Shown here in pieces: positions 39,022 to 54,278 of a stretch of DNA of 64,000 bases. A model generated the notes under the pieces. The model saw only the letters and a program-made list of their open reading frames with translations. It did not search any database and was not told the origin of the DNA. A program made the translations under genes and the position numbers. The DNA comes from Phascolomyces articulosus (Eukaryota; Mucoromycota; Mucoromycetes; Mucorales; Lichtheimiaceae): positions 1,240,001-1,304,000 of the forward strand of contig JAIXMP010000007.1 in the NCBI GenBank assembly GCA_025677815.1. Direction: 5' to 3'. Numbering within the stretch: position 1 is the first letter of the stretch; every line of letters starts with the position of its first letter.

Positions 39022-40748
39022 GAAAGAAGGATGAGTAAGAATGCTAATATGTGTTTATGTACAAATGGGGATGTGATGAAGAATGATGGTTTTAAGATCG
39101 TAAATCTTTTTCAGATTTCTTTTTATATGTGACTCCATGACAAAAAAAATAGCCGTCGATCCTATTTCCATTGGTTCCTCATTTTACTTCCTTTATTGGA
39201 TATAACTGTTACTTCTTTGCTGGCCGATCGAGGGAATGAAAAAGAAATAACAGGTAAAGATAATATAAGCATCAAGGGATTGATTCCTGTGTTTCGGAAA
39301 AGAAACAATTAGTAAATCAATTATTATAGTAGTAAACATAGAATTATAACAATAAGTTGTTATATTATTAATTCAATAGATGATTTCTTATCAATTTATT
39401 GTATTTTGCTGTTTTGTTTACAAACTATGTAAATCTTGTTGAATGTACTTTTTTTTCTCAGCACCTGAAATAGCCTGGCATAGCACCTCCAATTTTGGTA
39501 ATTCTCTTATGAAGATGTATTTATCCCCAAGTTAATTTAACTTTGATGAATATCTTAATACTTTTATTTCAACAACATAATTATAAGTGCCATTTTATCA
39601 ATCGTCCAATATTCTCTCTTTACTATTGGATCACGAGTCAAGAAGTTATCAAACTATAACAATGTTGCATAATATAGGGACAAGGTTTATTAGCTTTAAT
39701 AGGTTTATTTGTTCTAACAATTTGTTTTCATTCTTTAGTGAATAGTAAATAATACGGAAAGGGGCTGGATTCATGTTATTTGATAAGTAACGGAAAGGTT
39801 GGATTTTTTTTTGTACGACTTAGCAAATGCATTCAATGGTTCAGCTGGCAATTCGTTAATTTCTTGATTTGGCAACTTTGTGGTTTTTTTTCCAAACCAC
39901 GCATGAATTTTTCTAACCACGAAAAAAAAAAAGATTTACAAAAAAAAAATTTTTAACAAACACTTCTTCTAAAAGATAAGTTGTCTCTATTCTCTTTTTC
40001 AACCTATCTTTGATGAAGCTTCCAACTGTAATTATGTATATATAAATATGTAATTACCTGTAGAAAACTAAAGCTTCTTAGAAAACTTAGTCAAGAAAAG
40101 TCATATTTCCATTTCTTACTTATATGTTGATAGGTAAAAAGTAGTAGATACACCATATAAAAGATTCAACGAGCACTGAGAGTAGATACTTCTTGTATCT
40201 AGAACATCCAGTTGTAACACCCCTAATAAGCTTTTACTTTGATCCAAAAATAAACAAATATCTAGCTTACCATTGGCTCTAACGTTCCGGAACGGAGTTG
40301 TTGTAAAGAAGTTGCAATTGTTTCAAGGGGATATGTGAATGCCACTGTTGTTATTGTCTCCTGTCATCCATTATATTTGCATTTATGGCATCATGGTAAT
40401 CTTTGTGACACCTGGTTGTGTGCATAGTATTATGAGTTGCATTTCGCCATGTGAGAAGAGGTTGAACACCATCTAAAAATAATGTTATTCCATATCATTA
40501 CTATTTTACTCCCACAAATTTTTACTTTTACCAAGCAAGCATGGAATTAGCATGTGTATCCTTGTATATATAAGAGCGAAGTTTCATATTTTTACTTTTT
40601 GTGTAAACATATATTGATTAACAAGGATATTCATTATTCTATGGTTACATTAGAAAACGTCACTCAATCCATGAGCAGGTTAATTATATATACTTAATAT
40701 ACAAGTAGGTCGAGTAAATTTTTATATAGAAGAATACTTTTACGGTCA
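39022..40748. other. Intergenic, transporter promoter side
   Basis: AT-rich sequence upstream of the MFS gene. I see no supported gene, RNA or mobile element. Confidence 0.4.
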
Positions 40749-41915
40749 ATGATTCTTAAATATCAATACTATGTTTTCTTTTTAATTCTACGAACCATGT
40801 CATTCGAATTTATAACTATGAATCAGCGTTGCCAATGCTACTTCTTGGACCAAAGCGAAGGACCAGTTTGTCTACATTTCATTTTTATTTTTAAGCGTTT
40901 GAACCAAAGTCGTGCAAAATCACTGGTTTTCATCGACAAAGATGGTAAGATTAATGGTGGATTGTTGGTTAAGGACTAGTTTATCCAACAAGTACCAGAA
41001 GAGACAATCACGCATGAATTAATAATTTATGAATCATTATTGAATACAAGTTTCTATTCTGAAATTCTAGATTTCAAATATGTAAATCTTGTTTCCTGAT
41101 TCGTCTTATTATAAAAGGAATACAATTGGTTTCATCATTATATATGATTAAATTGGTGAAACATGCCACTATATATCAACCATCAGCAATATATCTTCAT
41201 CATTACTACTAACTATTGATTATGAATCACAGTTTGAATCACTCGTACTGTACCAATCATTTGTAAATTTATCGATCTGATTATTTTATGTATTTCGGTA
41301 CTTTGGTAGTCAGACATGATGCAGCATAAGAGTAAAACTTCCTACTACATAACTATCACCTTTTTTAGTTGAACATAGGCTTTTGTTTCTGCTGTAGTTA
41401 GATGGAAAAGTTAATGAACCATTTGGATAAGTTCAAAAAGACTTTGTTCATTTTGGGTTAAATGCGTAAAACTAACCGTATAATATGTTACAATAAAAAT
41501 ATATGATGTGCCCGTGTTATATGTGATAATAATAATATTACTCTTGGCAACTATACAACTAAAGTAGTCAATAAAAAACATAACATTATTGTCACTTACA
41601 TTGTTAAATGATGCAGAGGCTATCCTCAGTCACTCATTTAATAAGGAATGTGTTAGTGGTGTTACTTTAATTGGATCTTGTCGCATATCAAAGCAACCGG
41701 GATTTATTTTGGTGAGAAAAAAAAGTCGACTGTGAAACTGTGGATTTCTTAATCAGGATCGTTCAATCCAGATCACACATCGTACCCTGCATCTGATCAT
41801 TATTATCAGTTCTCATACTTGTATTTATCTTTTAAATGAAAATAGCTTTAAATACAAACATATACTCCACTCAATTGATATACAGCAAACCTTTTGTATG
41901 AATGAAATAATATAG
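40749..41915 (+). pseudogene. Candidate decayed gene of unknown family
   Basis: One frame stays open from 40749 to 41099 except for a single TAG at 40977; the text around the stop reads SLVFIDKDGKINGGLLVKD, stop, FIQQVPEETITHELIIYE. Further down, a frame from about 41572 encodes LLNDAEAILSHSFNKECVSG then VTLIGSCRISKQPGFIL and can be spliced (GTGAGA at 41712, AATCAG ending 41756) in phase to an open stretch ending at 41915. The two parts were not joined. AT-rich DNA can give such frames by chance, so this is a low-confidence call. Confidence 0.25.
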
Positions 41916-42674
41916 TATTTCGTGTTCCTTAATGAAAATTAAAGAGTAGCAAATATAGCTTGTATTTCAGGGATAAAAGATCGTAACATTAAGGGTGTTT
42001 AATAGTACTTTGTGATGGAGAATTACAGCAATCGTGGAATAAGTCTAGTATAGTGTGATATGGTATATTGTTATGCTATATATAAAACTAGTATGTTCTG
42101 TAGTGGGATTGGTTGATATACACTCTCTTGCAACAAAAAATATATTTATAAATTCAGTAGATTGTTACTGATAACTGACCAAGGAACTTCGGGACATCTA
42201 AAAATCTTGGCATAAAGTCATCAAGGATTAATGGATAGCTTTCATTATGGATATAAGTAAACCATGAGTGCAATATGTATAATAATTGATAGATTATTAG
42301 TTTAAAGTTATTTATACTTTTTGCTTGCCACAAAGAATATTCTATTTGAACGGGTAAGCATTGTTATCATCTGTATATATTTATAATCGAATAGGCATTA
42401 ACAAACGTTGATAAAAATGGCTCAATCATCTGAAATAGATATTATTTATGCGGGATAGAACCAGTAATTATTGACGTAAAAATGATTAAAACATGGGTTC
42501 ATATTATAAACGCGATCCAAACCTCTCAACAGCATCATCAAGTATAGTCGTCGGAGTTCATAGTGGCACCGTTTTGACTAGTGGTTAGACCAGTGGCCAG
42601 CACTTTTCTTTCTAGCAAGTCCTCTTCTCACTCTGCCCAAGACTCGAAAAACGAAAAACAACTTCCAAGTAATT
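41916..42674. other. Intergenic, IGO1 promoter region
   Basis: Mostly AT-rich. The last 150 bp before the IGO1 start are more GC-balanced (from about 42540) and likely form its core promoter and leader. Confidence 0.45.
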
Positions 42675-43236
42675 ATGCATCCCGCAAAACAAAATAAGAT
42701 TGATATAAGTGTAAGTTAATCAACTTTATGTTATTTATTTGTTATATTTTAAAAGTTTACATATAACCAACACGACTAATAAAATAACTGGGTTTCTTTT
42801 TTTTTCGCATAGCAACTCAATGAAGAAGAAAAGAAGCTGTTTCGAATGTATGGAAAGCTTCCTGATCGTAAAGATCTTTTGGGTCATAAATTAAAGGTTT
42901 GTTTAACTTATTTTTAATCGACAGATTAGAATTAGCTTAAAGTTTTAAAATGATTTATTAACAAGAAGAACGATTGACATTATACTTCTTTTATTTTTTT
43001 AGGAGCGAAAGTACTTTGACTCCGGTGACTATGCATTGTCAAAGGCGGGCAAGGAGCCCGAAGTAGCGATCGGATCAGAGCATCCATCGCCAGACACCAT
43101 TCCTCATTCCAACCCTAACTCCAGCTCAAGCTCGAGCCCTGTCAAGGAAAGCCCACTTGTTCCCGATACTGCAACGGACGAATCCAGCAAACCAACTTTG
43201 ACTCCCAAACCAGATACCACTACCATAGCTCAATAA
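42675..43236 (+). CDS. IGO1: Endosulfine/ARPP-19 family PP2A inhibitor (Igo1-like)
   Basis: Three exons (42675-42710, 42813-42896, 43003-43236) give 117 residues. The family core is complete: LFRMYGKLPDRKDLLGHKLK then ERKYFDSGDYALSKAG. The Ser in FDSGDY is the residue phosphorylated by Greatwall/Rim15 kinases; the phospho-form inhibits PP2A-B55 and controls entry to quiescence or mitosis. The N-terminus is short (MHPAKQNKIDIS on its own 36-base exon) and the C-terminal half is a disordered Ser/Pro/Thr-rich tail, visibly more GC-rich than the surroundings. Introns lie after codons 12 and 40. The gene converges on the SPRY gene with only 67 bp between stop codons. Confidence 0.94.
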
Positions 43237-43303
43237 TAACAATAAAAAATATAACATTGTGCTGCATTTTTTTCATTTTTTTTCCATATTTTTTTTTCTG
43301 ATT

Positions 43304-44269
43304 TTATACGAATGGTGGAGGAGGATAAGAAGGAGGAGCAAAAAGGTCATAAAGGAAAGGTTTCATCCCAAAATTAACAGTGATCTTGCAAGGACCATCT
43401 GCAGCGAGACTAGCATAATAGTTTAGTGGGGTTATGCCGGTGTACGCAAGGCCTAGCATTTGTCCATTCTTGGTGAAGTACACGTTGCCTTCCGTGGGAG
43501 AGTAGCCACATCCAATTGTATCTCCTTTTTGCCAGCTTGGACCGTAATCTTGACCTCCTGTGGCGTCGTCAATAAACTTTCTTCCATCGTCACTATTTAA
43601 ATTATTTGTTTGTTTGTTTTAAACAATTATGATAACATATCTTTTTTTGTAACTTGATTGCCATGCTCTCTTCAAAACAAATATTTTTTGGACTTACCTA
43701 TGATATCCAATTGAGTGTTTATTCCATCCAGGCATTCGGAACAAAGGATATGGCTTTGTGGATAACCCTATCGACATGACAATATCTGGTTCGGCTTCTA
43801 CGACAGAGATTTCAAAATAGTGTAATGGATATCGTTGACTTTCATTGGTACTCTCACCATCATCATACGATGCAAGATAGGGATGTGTTCCCTGGAGTGT
43901 AATATCCCAATCCCATTCTCGACGGTTTCGTAGACGTGGCCAAAATTCAACAGTGTGATCACCAATAATAACAAAAGGTGGTTGGCTTGGGTTCGCCAAA
44001 GGATGTTTGAACAATTTGTTGGCATGAGTCATTTGATCCAATCGTAAAACATCCAGAAGCCCATGTTGCTGGACCTGTTTTAATAGTTCGCGAGGAACAG
44101 GTGCATTGATTTGAGATCGAAATGCTTGGACAAATAATTCACCTCGCTCAAATGATTCCACAGTTGCATCAGTGTAACGACCATACTCATGGACAGTTGC
44201 TCCCTCGTTAAGACCAGCTTGAAGAGCGTGCTGGTAACTAGGTGGTTCTTCCTCAATATGGTCGGGCAT
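43304..44269 (-). CDS. SPRY-domain protein with two PPSY motifs (Ssh4/Ear1-like Rsp5 adaptor)
   Basis: Two exons (44269-43698, 43592-43304) give 286 residues from MPDHIEEEPPSYQ. The SPRY/B30.2 domain covers about residues 115-275, with YFEISVVEAEPDIVMSIGLS, KPYPLFRMPGWNKHSIGYHS, DDGRKFI and GDTIGCGYSPTEGNVYFTKN. PPSY occurs at residue 10 and again seven residues before the end. Yeast Ssh4 and Ear1 combine a SPRY domain with PPxY motifs to bring Rsp5 to endosomal cargo. Those proteins also have an N-terminal transmembrane helix. A possible extra first exon, 44375-44351 spliced at 44292 in frame, would add the hydrophobic start MLSHFITTLSVLSFIL and restore a short anchor. I kept the simpler start. 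Confidence 0.82.
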
Positions 44270-45569
44270 AAGTATAAACGATAAGACAGACACTGCAAGA
44301 GTGTTGCACTGAGTTATTAAATAATCACATACACTGGTTTCAGGTTTCACAAGTAGTGATAAAATGGCTCAGCATTGACAGACCACCGTAAATATAAGTT
44401 TTCGTAAAATGCAAATGATCTACGTAATAGAAAAAAAGAAATGACCTCCCAATGATAGAGCCTCTCACTTTGCTCAGCTATTATTGCATCATCTACCTCT
44501 TCTATCTTGAGTAATGGAGGAGCGCGTAGCGGTTACCTCATTATTTGCTACCTACTTAATGGTTTTGCTCAAACCAAATCCAATTTTAATTTTTCTGTCA
44601 TATCTATCCTGTGATTATTTAATTGATAGATTGTTTTTTAAATGATATATAACATGTAATTAATACGACCTTGGTATGTTTTAGTACTAATATCACCATT
44701 ATCAATTTCCGGTGTCAGTTGCATCTGTTGTTGAATAACTACATAATGTAATTTATAAGGAATGTAATGAAAAAAGGCACTATCATCATATATTTATAAA
44801 CATATCTATTTACAACTTCAAATATCTCTCTATATAGAACAACCACTTAATTGATGCTGTAAATCGCTCCTGAAATTTACAAGCGAACATCCAGTATTAT
44901 ATGATCCGGCATAATTTCTACTGAAGCAAGGCATTACAATAATAAGAAGGCACTAGTATATACACAGTTATTTACATATATTGCAAAGAAGTGGCGGTTT
45001 TTCCACTTCCCAAACAAGCATAATAACTGTCAAAATTCTATATGTGCCACTTTATTTTGTGTTTATATATTCTTAATTTTATCCAAAGAAAACATTTTAT
45101 TGAATCCTAACCCTCTGCTATTATTATTAGTCCTGTTGAATTAGACAACAAACTAAGCTTAACAAAAAGGTATGGTATATTTTCATATATTTAAATTCAT
45201 TTTATTCAACAAATAAATAAAAGGAATGACAGTTATATATTGAAAAATCAAAAGCAGCTATATTAAGTGGATCAAAATCTTTTTGGCTGGGGCCTTGGAT
45301 TACGTTTAAGAAACTGAGATAAAAGAAACGGTAAATTAAATTCATTGTATGCATATGGTTATCTTTTCAAAGCTTTTTTTTTTTACTTACAATAACGGTT
45401 TAATCCTTAAACTTTAGTTATGTATCTACATAAAATACTAAGATTTCCTTATTTTTGTAAAGATTTATACCTACTTGGCAATAAGTTTTTTATGCACAAA
45501 TTATCACAAAATAGGATACTCTTTTATAAGTCGAGACTGGCATGTATGATACTGGCTACCAAAGAATAC

Positions 45570-45605
<36 letters not shown>

Positions 45606-45689
45606 ACGTCTGTATATATGAGCTTCTATTTATGAGCTTATGTTGTAGATACGTATAAAAAAAAGGCGAAGAGAGTCGATATAAAAAAT
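44270..45689. other. Intergenic
   Basis: SPRY-gene promoter side, then AT-rich sequence with an (AT)n microsatellite at 45574-45600. No supported gene. Confidence 0.4.
45574..45600. repeat. (AT)n microsatellite
   Basis: About 13 perfect TA dinucleotides. Shorter runs of the same kind are at 49268-49287 and 50468-50490. Confidence 0.9.
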
Positions 45690-46144
45690 ATAACATGGTC
45701 AGATCTTGTTCATCTCATTCCCTTGGTAGGATCAGGTTTTATTTCAGTATCAAAGCTTCATTATCTTGTTTAAACGTTCAGCATTAATCGGGAAGAAGGT
45801 AAAAGGCATTGATGTAAAATAGGGTTCATGTGATTCTTTTGTTCATATTGGGTGTAGTTGCTGGGGCATTCTCCTTTGCAGCAGTGCTCATTATCATGTT
45901 TCGTGGTGATGGAGAAGATGCTATTTCACTAATATTTCACGTTTATTAGAGTGGATGATTGATCTTCTTTCTTTGTCGATTATGTATCCTTATCAAGAAA
46001 AAGCAAAGGAATAAATGTATTGATAAAGCTTTGAATTATCCTTCAACGATTGCTGTTGAATACTTTTTGTTTTTCGTTGAACGAGAAGATCAGGAGGTGG
46101 GACGTACCTCGAATTGGATCTTTGTACAGGAAGAAAATGTATAA
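45690..46144 (+). pseudogene. Candidate decayed membrane-protein gene
   Basis: Protein-like segments follow each other on the plus strand in shifting frames: SDLVHLIPLVGSGFISVSK, then FILGVVAGAFSFAAVLIIMF with FRGDGEDAIS, then SRLLEWMIDLLSLSIMYPYQ with EKAKE, then KALNYPSTIAVEYFLFFVER to a stop at 46144. The order fits one multi-helix protein broken by at least two frameshifts and one or more stops. The family is not recognised. Confidence 0.3.
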
Positions 46145-49100
46145 TGGATAAGGTGAATTACTTTTTTTTGTGATAAGCTCTTTTGAATGATGTTGTTTTC
46201 CAAGATAATCCAAGGTGCGATAAAACTGCTTTGAATTAGATCCTCTCCGAATTTTACTGCATAATAATTAACTTTTTTTTTATCTTCAACTCTTCATTAC
46301 TAATAATTAATGTCAAGCGATTGAATAATCTACATGATAGGGAAGTCAGACCGCCACTCGGATGCTCATATTACATACCGCTAGCCTTTTGGTCAAATTT
46401 ATCCACTGGTTAAATTGTATATTATAGTAAGAAAACCAATTGTTTTCAGATTCGCCTGGATATTTTGAATCGTATTTATCAATATAGCACACACTAGTGT
46501 CATTCGTGGATTAAAATATAATACCTGAAAGCCTTTTATTCACATGTTGAACCATTAAGTTATCGATTTTAATTCACCATGGTAAATGTGTGTGCAGAAA
46601 ATGTGCAGGTACGTAGAATTTCACACGTTTTTTGAACATACTTACTTATTGAGTTTAGGTTTTGTTTACTTTTTGTACAATTTTAAACATTGATCTCTTT
46701 CATCAGAGTAATCTTAGGAGTATATTATTGGATTATATATTGCATGTATACGCTTATGACTCTTAATAGAAACAGTATTATTAAACAGATTGGGGATTTA
46801 TACATACGTAAAAGCAGTTTATTGTGGTTTAAAATATATACTTTACTTTAAAATGGTTTTATCCGATATATTATACGTAATTGCCTTAGTCGTTTTTTAT
46901 TATTATATTAAATGAAATACTGAGTTATTATTACACAATATTATCTAAACTACACATAACCAACAATATATGCTAAATTGATCGGTTATGTACTTATAAA
47001 TAATGGTATATGTAATTGTTGAATTCTAGTGATACTACTATACGAAAATACAAAAAATCTTTTTTCTTCATGTTGTTCCTTCTTTGTTTGTTCATAACGG
47101 TATACACATAGCTACTTCTAAAAAAAAGAATGAGAATTCTACCGAAGTTCAATTACAGTGAAAAAGGTAGGGTTCCCTTCCCTGTTATAGTACCTTTTAT
47201 TTGTATGGGATTTTTATATTTCTTCTTTTAATAATCAATTTATTTTGTTATCTATTTTTTGTTACAAACCTTCCAGTTATTGAATGATGTCTACTAGATT
47301 TAACCATCATTCCTATTAACATTCCTTGCTTTCATGTTTAGCAGAGAGTACAAAGCATCATTATCTTGTTGCTTAAATATTTTTACCTTTATTGATGTTG
47401 TATTTTGTTATGTATCTTTAAATTATATGCCACACAATTTTCTTTTCAAGAACTTCTTTTCTACTGATCATTTGTAGTATCTCTGTTGATACACATGATT
47501 AAATGCCGTCTTAACATTTCAAGACAAAGCCGCCATTCATTTGCGCAATGCATAAATGTTGCTTTTAAAAGAGGAAGATTTTATTAGAAATTCATTAGTA
47601 ATATAATATGGGAAGATATTTATAACGTGAAAGAGAAACGTAGGAAAAGTATGTATGTGAGGAATGTGGTTATTAAAAACCAGTATCATACCTCTAATAA
47701 ACAGGGGTTACATGCATTCATGAATCCACCAAAATAGTCTACTGAGTACTTTATTGGTTTAAGAATGAATTATAATATAAATTTACTATTCTACTGGCAA
47801 TTATTATGTGCGATAAACGTTCAAAAAATAAATACATCCTCCATATTGGGCAGATTCTGCACACAATAATTGAACGCATTTGTACACCTTTTTCCTATGG
47901 TGAATAATGCGTATCGACAAAACCATCAGTATTTATATGCACTCAAATCACCAGCGTCCCATTAACGTCCATTATAATATTATATATACTATATCATCAT
48001 TGCACCATTTGTCACTAATTAGACTTTTTATTTATTCTTATGATGAATACTGAATATGGTTAGTAATTGTAATATTAGAAATTTTGTAATTTTTTTTTTA
48101 CTACGACACCTTCATTCTGTACAGTTTACCGTCTGAAATTCCCAGATACATTGGAGCATCTGCGATGTATGTATATTTTTTCAACAAAATAGATCCTGGT
48201 AAAGGTAAGATATGATTGGGCTATTTAAAGAGAAGAAATTGATGTTGAATTTCTACCTGACAGTTGAGTATTTCTTCTACTTTTGAAAGGAAGATATCAA
48301 GTTATGAATCTACACAGGAAACGTACACAATTACAGGGCTTTTTATCTTGGATATGCCAAGAAGTTGAAATGGTTATAGTATTGTCAAAATAAAAAGCAT
48401 CAATTATTGCATAATAATACCTGGTCCATCAACACATAGACAGTTTTGCGTTTTATGCACCAACACACGCATACATTTCCTTTTTTCTTTGTTAACCATA
48501 TACCTAATTCAATAAAATATAAATTATAGCAATAGTAAATAAGTGGTAGTAATTTTTTTTACTATTAAAAAATAGAATAGAACATTACGTGCGTAAAAAT
48601 GGGTCCTTACGTGATTTTTCTGGACTCTTTATAATGTTCTAAAATCATTACAGATTGCCGCTGTATTCCCACATTTGATTATTAAATGCCTGAACTTATT
48701 CTTCTTTGTTCAACCATAATTATCATACATATATACTCAGTATCAACATTATTTAAAAAATTATTATTTAAATGGAGTTTGCAGCTTAATGGGAGAGTGG
48801 GCATTATTATCTGCTTCATCTTGTAATTTTCATATTTGTAGCTAGTTGAGCAATAACAACAAAAAATAATTTGTATATGGTTGTCGTAGTATCGTTTCTA
48901 CTGATAAAAATGGAAGTATAGGAATCAGATAATAATTAAAGAGTTTCCTGTATATGCGCATTCTTATAGTATATTACATGATACAGTGATCCCCCGGTTT
49001 TTGCGTCATCTACGATTTGTGCTCCATTTTTCATGAAACCACTTTACAAACTTATTTTTCATCTCAGTTCTTCTCTGTTGTATCCTATCGAAGTGAAATT

Positions 49101-50720
49101 ATTTTGATTTCTGCAATACAGATGCATCCACATACATACTGTACCTTATCAAGGTATATGCATCCATATGACGTATGGTTCTATTCCTAAGGAGATTGTT
49201 GGTGCATTAAATGTCTCATGTTTTAAAAGCTTTTAAGTATATTATCATTTATTACTACGTAGGTCTTATATATATATATATATATATTTAATTCCATTCG
49301 TCTAGATGGACTTAGCAAATCTTTTCTATCTCATCGTATTTATTGTTTTGCTATCTTATCTTGAATAGATCTTATTTGGTATATCCAATCGCATGAATAC
49401 GACAATATTTTTCAATTTGCGCGACACATCATCGCACTTGATCTCCTCTTCTGTATGTTTATCTTTATCAATAAGCATTCTATGTTCTTCTCGACGATGG
49501 GTGTTAACGGGAAAAAAAATACAGGATAATCACAAAAAGATAGTCTTGGATCATTCGACATATATGAAGTTATGTATACAAAAGAGTGATTATTTATTAG
49601 TAAAAACAGTAACCAGCTAGTGTTGCAGGACGATTATGCACAAGTAACCAAGAGTGTTATACTGGCGGTGTCTAGCATTATCTACACAGGTAAATGAAAA
49701 CTACAGAGAATCCATTGACCATTGTCATGTATCACTTTATGGATTGAACAGCGTCAAAATCATTGCAACCACTCCTACTATATATACATGAAGCTTTTCA
49801 CGAGTAATACAATAGTGTGGACATATGTTCTATAAGATCCATATTTCCATTTTTACAAATTCGCGGACTTTTGTAGGGGAACCCTGGAAAATATCCCTAG
49901 GGTCCTTTCGGGGGTGTAAATGTTCATGGATCTGGACCAAGCGGGCCAATATGGATATAGATGTATATGCTATTAATATTAACTTAGGTGACTGTACGTA
50001 ATTATATTTGTAATGTAGCATCTTGTATATTGGGTAACAAAGAGGAAAATATATATTTTAGATCTTCCCATACACAAAAATTCTTTAAATATGAATAAAA
50101 ATGTTGATAGACTTTAAATTATCCCCAACATCTTAATCTGTGTATTTTTTTCTCAAGTTATTCTTTTGTTGGCTATTTCAAAGAAAAAAAAAAGAAGTAC
50201 ATACACTTCATGAAGCCTATTTATTTGAAAACAAGTATCGCACAAGGAAAATGAATATGATTATGTATCTGTTTAAAAAAAACGTAAGATAATAATAGAA
50301 AGTAATTTTTTTTCTAAGACTGCTGAGTTATTGAAAAAAAAAAGGCACCAATGGGTTGTTAGCATGACGCGACGTTTTCAATTTGACATATTAATGGGTT
50401 ATAGGAATATCCACACGTTGAATTGCTATCTAATTCTTTTATTTATGGCTAAATATGCAGGCACAAACACAAATATATATATATATATATAATACATTCG
50501 TTGATACTATATTGCAAGAATTCAAAGAATTTGTTCTTTGGTCAAAATTTCTCGCTTTATCTCGGTTTTTAGTTTCGACCAAACCCCTTTATTTATATCA
50601 GATTCATCAGGAAGAATAAATAATTTTCAATCTTTACCATAACTTCGTAATCTAACTTAATATTGCTGTTTGATTCATGTAGAAAAAGAGATTGTTATAT
50701 AATAGGGCGATAATTTTTCA
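46145..50720. other. Gene-poor AT-rich region
   Basis: No intact gene. A short open stretch bounded by splice-like sites (about 48126-48200, encoding LPSEIPRYIGASAMYVYFFN) and hydrophobic frames near 49306-49515 may be further relics. A CAGTGATCCCCCGG sequence at about 48984 resembles a pogo-type transposon end, but no partner repeat was seen. A GC-richer patch is at 49863-49960. Confidence 0.35.
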
Positions 50721-51878
50721 ATGATAGGACGAGGAGGTATATGGTATGCAAAGAAGCATTGGAATTATAGTAGTAAGCAAGGGTTCTTTTTTTTTTTGGC
50801 AATGTCATTCTTGGTGCTATGTAGGACAGCAATAATTGATTGTTTCGTTGTATATTATATTCCATCAATATATCAAATTAAAAGAAAACGTTGTATCGTG
50901 TTAATAACATAGTCAACCTTTCTTCTCCTCTACTCTCCTAATAATAGATCTTATTAAGAAAAAAAAAACTCTTCGTGTATACGTTTTGCCATTTATCCAA
51001 GGAAAGATCTCAAATAGTGATTCAATGATTGTTCCTGAGAAGCCACAGTTATATTTTGTTCGACATTATAAAATCAAGTTAAAAACCAGAATAGAACGGT
51101 TGCTGCTGATAATAGCCTTTTTGAAAAAGAATTTTCCTTTTTTCGAAATATAAATAATGATGATATATTTATAACAATTATCTTTTGCTGCTTCTGCCCA
51201 TTCTTCATTAATAGCCATTGACTTGTATTACGTTATTATATATCAGCACTAAAAGCTGAATGCTTGTTGTTGGATCCAATAGATATATAAAGTTGGGGTC
51301 AATAAAAATATCTAAGATAGAATTATGGTCCCCAAATTTCTCATAAAAATAGGTTATATTTTCTATTTTTTTACCCAAAAAGATCGACCAAACTTGAAAT
51401 TGAATCGGAGCCAGGTTTATTTGCTTTTAAGACACCAAAAAAAGGAACAAAGCAACGAGTTTATATGCGCGTTTAAAAATGGGTCAAGTTCAGATAGATA
51501 AAAAGAATTAATGCTACTTAATAATGAATAGTCATCGACTTCAGTATATTATATATCACGAAACGCCGAGAAGAAAATGTTTTGTGTCTACATTATGTTT
51601 GTTTTTGTGTGTGTACCTGATGACCAATCAGTACTCCAGGGATTGATCACGGATCAAAATCCACTAGCCAATTGGAATCATCTTATTCTTATAGGATTGA
51701 TAAGAAGTCAATCGAACAAAATAGTGATTATTATTATTATTATCATTATAAAGAAGATCATGGGAACTATTTCATATTAACAAGTTGGTTTTTTTCTTCT
51801 TCTTCCTTGTCCCATGATAACAATAGTGATGATGATGAAACTACAGAATGTTATCTACTGAACAAAGTAGAATCCTAA
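50721..51878 (+). other. Possible unresolved or decayed gene
   Basis: Four coding-like stretches lie in order on the plus strand: 50721-50911 (one hydrophobic helix, LAMSFLVLCRTAIIDCFVVY), 50949-51150 (VYVLPFIQGKISNSDSMIVP then QLYFVRHYKIK), 51383-51475 (LEIESEPGLFAFKTPKKGTK), and 51632-51878 (YSYRIDKKSIEQNSD, an acidic NNSDDDETTE tail, then a stop). Each of the last three has an AG just upstream, but simple GT-AG splicing does not give one continuous frame. They may belong to a membrane protein with a polar tail. Low confidence. Confidence 0.22.
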
Positions 51879-52155
51879 GGTATTATACATTTACTTATCA
51901 AAAGAACCTTTTTCTTTGTGTTTTTTTTGGGGGGGAGGAGGGAGGTTAAAGAAAGAATGGAAAATAAATGTTAATTATAATAATCGCTTTAATTTTTGGG
52001 TACTTTTTTTTTCTTTATTTACCTTTGCCGGGGCGGACTTTTGATCGCGAACCTATGCCCAATAAAGGGTCAACTTCGAAATAGCTATTAGAATAGACCT
52101 CTTTTTTCTCTTTTCTTCTTCATCTTGAATTCATTCTATTTTTTTCAATCTCGAA

Positions 52156-54278
<2,123 letters not shown>

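Noticed and set aside
42565..42605. tRNA A-box-like sequence (TAGTGGTTAGACCAGTGG)
   Set aside because: No B box at the right distance and no cloverleaf could be drawn; it lies in the leader or promoter of IGO1.
49830..50021. Minus-strand frame in a GC-richer patch, at first sight like a retroelement fragment
   Set aside because: No recognisable gag, pol or LTR motif, and only about 60 codons; composition alone is not enough.
49863..52045. Shared 11-mer GCGGACTTTTG at about 49863 and 52033, considered as a repeat
   Set aside because: Exact matches of this length are expected by chance in 64 kb, and the flanks do not match.
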